From: Cryptomeria japonica
Taxonomy: Eukaryota; Streptophyta; Pinopsida; Cupressales; Cupressaceae
DNA: 64,000 nt
Reading direction: 5' to 3'
Assembly: GCF_030272615.1 (NCBI RefSeq)
Contig: NC_081414.1
Location: 237,202,233 to 237,266,232, forward strand
Position numbers and translations under genes: made by a program. Shown here piece by piece: positions 58,008 to 64,000 of this stretch. The notes under the pieces were generated by a model. It ran no database searches. It was not told the DNA's origin and worked only from the letters and a program-made list of their open reading frames with translations. Position 1 is the stretch's first letter. Each line of letters starts with the position of its first letter.

Positions 58008-61000
58008 ATGCCTAAATCAGCGGCAGAATCATCAAAAACACCCGCTGCAGCAGAAACCTCACGAGCATCCAAATCAGACATCCCACGGAAAGTTGAAAGA
58101 ATGAAGTATCAGTATCAGAGGGGAGGGTTAAGAGAGTCAAAGGTCCAGAGTATCTGGGACAACATTGGTGACACCGACCTTGGCCACATTGATATTCAGG
58201 ATTTCAGGGATCGGGTCTTCTCACCCAATGCATATGGCAGGCCTAGGCAAATGCTGGAAAGTGGCATCGCCCAAGCAGCAGGTTTTCCTCCAGCAATCCA
58301 GAACTATGAATTAGTAGTGGAAGCTGCTCGGCATTACGAGCCAAAGTCCAGATTAGTGCTTCTGGAAGATATCACTATTGCTGACTTCTCCCCTGAGGCT
58401 ATCGGCGATGCATTTGATATCCCCTTTCCAAATAATCCCATAGCTACAACAATGGACGAGGCACAGGGGGCGTATGATATGAACCCAGCTCGATGCAGGG
58501 CACTAATTAACGAAGAATGGTTCAAAGAAAAAAGGCCTTCAAGCACCAGGATTGTGAAAAAGACCCCCAGAAGTGACTTTCATAATGAACATGGCGATAT
58601 GGTCACCTTACTTAGCCGAGTCATGGGACTCCCTAAGTCCAACTACTTTGAAGAATGGATGTTCTATTTTACAGAACAGGTCTTTTCCGGAAAGTCTAAG
58701 TTTGACTGGGCCCAGATCATAAGTGATAACATCCACGCTCAGCTGATTGAGCTTGAGACAAAGAAGTATTTCACCATGACCTCCTATTTGGTCTATATGT
58801 TCGCAAAGAACCAGCCACTGCCAGGATTAATAATGAAAGGTGAGATCGGGAATGGGCCTGGTCAGGTAAAGGTTTATGATTGCTACCCGCAGCTGCACTA
58901 CCAGGATATAGCTCAAAGGGAAAAGAGCAGCCCGGCTTACGCGGTTGGACAGTACGAACGTGTCAACGACGCCTTCACAATGCGCCTAGTCAGGCTAATG
59001 CAGGGAGGGTTACACATAAGGCTCTCGGAGCAAGCTACCATTTTAGTGCAGAGGTATGGGGCCTGGTTTATTCAGTTCCCAAGATTCTCCTACATCCGAA
59101 TTGCTGGCTTTGAAGGTGCCCCCCTTCGACTTCCGCGGTACCCAACCGATAAAGTAGTCCTCATGGAGGTGGCAAGACAATCACGCCCTGCCGGCATATT
59201 ATTACGAGAGAGCAAGCAGGCTGGATTCGCATTTCCAATGATCATAGGCAACCATGATGTCCAATTGAGAACTCCCACCCTAGCAGAAGAGTCCCTTGCA
59301 GAGCTAGCCTCTTATGGCCTACAGGAACATTTCCCAAGAAAATGTTTTGATCATGACAATTTGGCAAAGAGAGCTTACGGTAGGCGCTACAGAGCAAAGG
59401 AGTCAATTAAAGATTACTGGAAAAATTGCTCCGATGACTACGAAGTCAGGCGACGGGAATATTCTAGATTGAGTGTGTAGCAAATGCGACTCTTTGAGTA
59501 CCGTCGGGTCCCGGATCAGCTCACGGACTCGGGGAACTGTCTCCAAGTCCGGGAATTCGAAGCAGTAAGGCATCTCTTGCCAGGCGTTGATTGGTCTCAA
59601 GACCCAATCACGGATTTCGAAGCAGTCATGGCAGCCCCGGCAAGATACACAGATCAATGGTTACAACACCAGATCGAGAGGCTAGTCCATGAAGGGGTCC
59701 AGTTTACTTACCATCTGATGGGCAATTTCGACTCTCAGTCTTCCGAAGATGAAAGGACATCAGCTGAAAAACCAGAGAAAAGGAAGAAAACTAAGGCTTG
59801 CAGAGGGACTCGGACGTCCAAAAGAACAAGAAGGGAGAAGATTCCCATAAGAAGGCCAGAGACCACTTCATCTTCAAAGGACCCCAGTTCATCCGACGAC
59901 GCCATAGATTTGGATTGCATACCTGCTCTGCCTTCCTAGAGCGACATAGAGGCATTCCAAGCCAATGATCCTCCTGCTCCAGATATGCCGGACACCGAGC
60001 AAAAGGGCCCCAATCCGACTAAGCCGGGTGACCAGATAGAGGAAGGAGAAATCCCATCCACCCAGGGGATCGAAGTGCATGAACCTACCCAGCAGAGCCG
60101 CCATGAATTACTACTCCTCCATGCAGCCAAGGACGACTCAACTGTCGAAGGGGAACAAAGAACAGACGAGATCCATGAGCTCGAGGGAACCAAGGAGCCA
60201 CCATCACAGGAAGGTGTCAGACAATTATTCAGTGAGATAGGGGAGAACTCAGATGCAAACAAAGAGCTTCCTCCTTCTTCCACCCCTCCGATGGCGGGAC
60301 AGCTGTTAATTTGTGATCGGCCAGTTGGAAGTATGGGAGCACAAGGTGCTAACTTAACCCTATCCTCAACCCAGACGGTGCCTCAAGAGTGGCTGATCGC
60401 CAGAGCTCAGCGCAGGGCCGCCACCAAGGCGCCCATCGACCTTGAAGACATCTTCTCACGAATGGATCAAACAAAAGCAAAAGGGAAGAAGAAACCGAGA
60501 ACATACTCTAAGATAACCAAGGATGGGCAAAGGAACCGCACTCTTCATATTGCTACCCCGCCCGTAAACAAGCTAGCAGATCAAATAACCCTGGCAGATT
60601 ATAGCATTACGACTGTCCCCATCGGACGAGCTACAAAAGAGCAAGAAAAGGAGGAATTTAAGGACTCGGTGCAAAACATACTCAGACAGCTCGAGGAAAT
60701 CACGGCTGAAAAGGACATGTATCGGGCCCGTGCTGAACAAGCCGAGGGATACATCGATAAGCTCCTACAGCCACTACACAACCCCTCTGAATCCCATATT
60801 CCCCCAATGGCATTGGCGCAGAGGACCACAACTGAATTTGAAGGAATCCGGGATACCGCAAAGGCCGTTAAGGAATGGGTGCAAGACATCAAGAAAAAGG
60901 GAGAACAGATCCTCAAAGAAGTAAAGGAAATGGCTCTCCATCGAGAGCTCACTCTCGTCAGGCTGTTGGAAGTAAAGAGAGAATCCCTTCACATGCATGA

Positions 61001-61643
61001 AGTAGCGGCCTCTACCCTTCCCCTCCTAAGAGCTCTTTTCTGGACACATACACAAATTCCCACACTGCCTGACATCTTGAATCCCCATAGCATCAGTGTT
61101 CTCAAGGAATGGTATTGGACCGTCACCATGAAGAACGACGCCCAGGAAATTATTGACAAAGAAAATGACACGTGTGAGGCGATTCTGGGGAACATGCAAG
61201 AACTAGGCAAGACCATCCTCCGATCAATGGTTTCGGGGTGGATAAATGACCTGTCCGACAGTGTAATCCGGCCGGATTGGGAGGGAAGATTGGGAGCAGA
61301 TAAGGCTTCTTATTCCATTGAAGACTTGAGTTTTGCTGGTCAGTTCCATTCAGACATATTATGCTTCGAGCGTAATCGCTCCAGCTGGAAGGACGGTTTA
61401 AGGCACGTGGACCAGTATCTCGAAGGCATGCAATACAAAATTCGCCACCCTCCCATGCCACCTTTTAATCCCCTCTTCCAATTATGCATCAAGTTTCAGG
61501 AATATGTCCGCGAGGAACGAGCAGCAGGTCGTGATTTATGGCGAGAATACCTGCATGACGAAGACCAGTTTCTGCAAAAGGAATGTGAAACCAGGATAGA
61601 GAAAGTAGTTTCTCAAAAATGCTTTTTTCCCTCCAAGTCTTAA
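58008..61643 (+). CDS. Long ORF of the TGTTG family, 1212 codons, two TAG stops, function unknown
   Basis: I do not recognise this protein. One frame runs from ATG (MPKSAAESS) to the stop at 61643, broken only by TAG at codons 491 and 644. At both places unit G2 has glutamine, so these are probably CAG-to-TAG changes. Visible features: an N-terminal Ser/Ala-rich tail; a conserved globular-looking region (about residues 40-500) with YDCYPQLHYQDIAQRE near 290; a basic patch (KRTRREKIPIRRP, about 605-617) that could be a nuclear signal; an acidic, Glu/Gln-rich linker; a coiled coil near 877-913 (FKDSVQNILRQLEEITAEK); and a conserved C-terminal region ending near RDLWREYLHDEDQFL. There is no zinc knuckle, protease, RT or integrase motif. 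It lies upstream of the unit's TATA box, so within U3 if the unit is an LTR. It could be gag-like or accessory; that is speculation. Confidence 0.8.
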
Positions 61644-61889
61644 AAAGTGCACTTTTGTCCCAAAAGGGTGACAGTTGACTTTTGGTCAACATATTGTAAA
61701 GTTTTTTGTGCACCTCCCCTTTTTGGATTATTTCAAAGTTGTGATTATCCTTTGGTAGTTATTGCTCCTTTTGGGGTAGTTGTAGATATTTATCTCCCTA
61801 TTTATGAGTGTGGGTCCCTCTTTTTGTAAGGATGAATCTGGGCCACTTGTTTAGATTAGATCTTGGCCATTCATCCATTTTTGGAAACC

Positions 61890-61897
61890 TATTTAAG
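61890..61897 (+). promoter_or_regulatory. TATA-like box of unit G5
   Basis: TATTTAAG followed by GGGACTGGTTTTCCCTC, shared with G2 on the other strand, 872 bp before the 3' terminus. Confidence 0.6.
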
Positions 61898-62384
61898 GGG
61901 ACTGGTTTTCCCTCATTTGGGAGGAAGTTCTTGAATTGTTGCGAAAGCTCTGAAGAAATTTTGCAGGAATTAATACAATGGCTTAAAATTACCTTCAAAT
62001 TTCCTTGTGAGTGCATGGTCTCCTTCTTCATTTAAATTAGAAAGCTTTTAAATTATGTCTGTTCATTTTACACAGCAGTTCTTACCAAGCATCTGATAGA
62101 ATCTTCACAGTCCATACCATTAGAGGGTAGCTGATTGCTTTTTTCCTTTCTGCATGGTTAATCTGGGCTATTTTATGATTCAGTTCGATTATCAAAAGTA
62201 CACATATCATGAATGTAGAAGTTCTAATATTGTATTTGGTAATATGAAAATCTGGTTTCTCCTTTGAAGATTGCACTAAGTTTATGCAAACATTGTGTCT
62301 GAATGACTGATGATGCTTAACCTGGTTTCCTGGAGGTGTCTGTCTGCTTGGGTAAATCTGTTGTCCTAGTTAACATTTACTGTT

Positions 62385-62397
62385 CTCTCTCTCTCTA
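62385..62397. repeat. (CT)n short microsatellite
   Basis: TCTCTCTCTCTCT in the R/U5-like part of G5. Confidence 0.8.
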
Positions 62398-62766
62398 CCC
62401 TTCCTTTCTTTCCTCCCAATTTTATCCCCTTTTTTTAGAAATCCACAGTCTTGCTAAATCAGCTTCAAATTAATCAACATCACCTGAAAGAAAACCAAAA
62501 GAGGTCCCTGGGAATTCGTATATGAAATTACTAATCAAACGTAAGCCCCCTTGTGTTTCCAGCATAAACACATAAAGCCACTGAGAGATCCCGCAGTCAA
62601 GACCTGACAAAAGAAACCTTGAGGTAGTCTCCTTTGATCAAACTTAGAAAACAGCATTAGAGACTTCCTTATCTCAAGAGAGAGTAGGATAATCAGTCGG
62701 CTATTCTATTCTGCGTTGGCCGTATGAAGTTTGCAGCGATGCGATTTCAGACACGTCAACAGGTAG

Positions 62767-63879
62767 TAGTTCTAGCCTGATTATTTTTTTATTAATCACA
62801 TGATTATGAATTCAGTCACACAAATGATAAGTTTGTTCTTTGCTGATGGTTTTTGAATGATGTGTGAATGCTGGATGGAAACCATCATAAAGTTAAGTTT
62901 AAACATCAAGTATAATGCCTGAGAGTCTGTTTTTACGTCCCCTAGTCCCACAACCTAAAATTCTGGTCACTGTATCTACAATATCAACTGTACCATAAAA
63001 ATGCTTTTATACCTGGTATTTCTAAATACCCCTTCTTTCCTGTCATACTAGTACCAGTATGGTTCTGTTCCTGTTATCATGCTGCCTTAATATGGTGGAT
63101 TTTATGTGTTCTTGGAAATGTGGTTCACAATTCCCAGGAGAGCCTAGCATATCTGGGCCATACTTGTCAGAAAGCCTTTTCAATTCAAAAACAACAAATT
63201 ATTTTTAGTATTTTGCTAGTTTTAAAAATTACATCTTCAATTAATATTATGGTATTTTAATATATTATTATTTATTATACTAATCTATATTTTTGCACTT
63301 TCAATATTTTTATTTTCTAATAAGTGGACATATCTATGATCCATCAAACTTTGTGTCCCAAAAATTTGGTGAATTCCGTCTCCAAACCTGTACCTGTACC
63401 CAGGTAACCTAGCTAATAAACAATTAGTAGTTAAACATACCTTCTTGCTGATATTAAAGTGTACCTTATTGCAGTCAGTAGTTGTATCTGCCATACAATT
63501 GTCAGTGATGGTCAAATCGCAATCAAAACAAGTGCACAACAGTCAGAACCATACTTTGCATTTAATATTCAATACCACGTGCTCTACTGGTCTTATGTCT
63601 TACTTTGTGCAAAAATAGAAGGTAATCAATTAATTATTACATATCATGGTAACCATGTGGGCTGTCCAGCAATCCAAAGATTGCCAAATAAGCCTGTCCT
63701 CTAATTAAAACTTAACATGCTTACAAAAAGTTGCCCTAGAAATATTACCCGATGCACTGTTATAAACCTTATAATCTCAAAACAAACATTTATAATTCTT
63801 TTGTTTATTGCACTAAACACTATTGGTCGAAGAGATTAGTGCTAGTTGATCTTATCTTTCTGCAATTGATTTCTTTGAG
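62767..63879. other. No gene recognised
   Basis: AT-rich anonymous sequence to the right of G5. No splice-flanked open stretch is convincing before 63880. Confidence 0.5.
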
Positions 63880-63960
63880 AAACTAGAAAGCAAGGCAATT
63901 GATATCTCCCCATCTCAACTGGAAGATACAAACAGGGCTTTAGATCAGGATGATATCAAG
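63880..63960 (+). CDS. Candidate exon of an unidentified host gene
   Basis: An open stretch encodes KLESKAIDISPSQLEDTNR and ALDQDDIK, with composition unlike the AT-rich surroundings. It ends at a plausible donor (CAAG, then GTGAAATG). AG at 63878-63879 after TTTCTTTG could be the acceptor, and the frame stays open upstream to 63850. I recognise no family, and it does not look like MetRS. It could be chance. Confidence 0.22.
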
Positions 63961-64000
63961 GTGAAATGAGATCTCATGCTTTTGAACTGAAGGTGGTTCT

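Larger units (their letters stand above)
55709..62761 (+). mobile_element. Giant LTR-like unit G5, 7053 bp, TSD GGTAG, ORF-bearing
   Basis: Starts TGTTGTGCGTTGCACACG and ends CAGACACGTCAACA, with the exact duplication GGTAG at 55704-55708 and 62762-62766. Order: palindrome-rich start (TGCGTTGCACACG, CTGTCGCCGACAG), hairpin array (55950-57262), ORF (58008-61643), TATA-like box (61890), and an R/U5-like module of 871 bp. No internal terminal repeats, primer site or pol gene. Ends, ORF and 3' module match unit G2 on the opposite strand. 5-bp duplications with TG...CA ends and a promoter near the 3' end point to a solo LTR; a complete non-LTR element with these ends is the alternative. Confidence 0.88.

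Overview
The window looks like an intergenic or intronic stretch of a very large plant nuclear genome, most likely a gymnosperm (conifer-like). This is inference from nested LTR retrotransposons, chromodomain Ty3 elements, L1-type LINEs, a hAT element and a TRIM, with one recognisable host exon in 64 kb. That exon (20829-20996, + strand) belongs to an organellar-type methionyl-tRNA synthetase, with intact splice sites and reading frame. The surrounding sequence is plausibly its very long introns.

Layout. 1-604: broken Ty3 pol fragment. 605 to about 7.4 kb: an LTR-like unit (G1) carrying a degenerate tandem array, a solo LTR (2966-5114) and a hAT element (5857-7216). 8240-16974: unit G2 (minus strand) with a decayed long ORF split by a solo LTR (11025-12412). 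17.0-22.0 kb: tRNA-like SINE head, solo LTR (18513-20076), MetRS exon. 22.0-32.2 kb: an L1-like LINE on the minus strand, split by a solo LTR (25625-29140) that itself holds a TRIM (27165-28837). 32.2-37.5 kb: old minus-strand chromovirus split by another solo LTR (34035-35952), with LTR fragments on both sides. 39386-54913: unit G3, which contains G4 (39599-42460), a G-depleted tract and a young, nearly intact chromovirus (45865-53288). 55709-62761: unit G5 with a 20-copy hairpin array and a 1212-codon ORF. The rest is anonymous sequence.

Most notable system. G1-G5 form one family. Ends are TGTTG...CAACA; 5-bp target-site duplications (TSDs) are exact for G2, G3 and G5, 4 of 5 for G4, and unresolved for G1. 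G2-G5 share a 3' module with a TATA box 805-871 bp before the 3' end. Upstream, each has its own repeat array, and G2 and G5 carry the same long ORF with no domain I recognise. The simplest reading is giant solo LTRs whose U3 encodes a protein of about 1.2 thousand residues. The single ORF is inferred by comparing G2 and G5: the gap in G2 is a solo-LTR insertion, and the two in-frame stops in G5 stand where G2 has glutamine codons.

The young chromovirus has 1300-bp LTRs with five differences found by eye, an initiator tRNA-Met primer site and every catalytic residue I looked for. Two TAG stops interrupt it near the integrase C-terminus. All boundaries and comparisons were read by eye without database searches.
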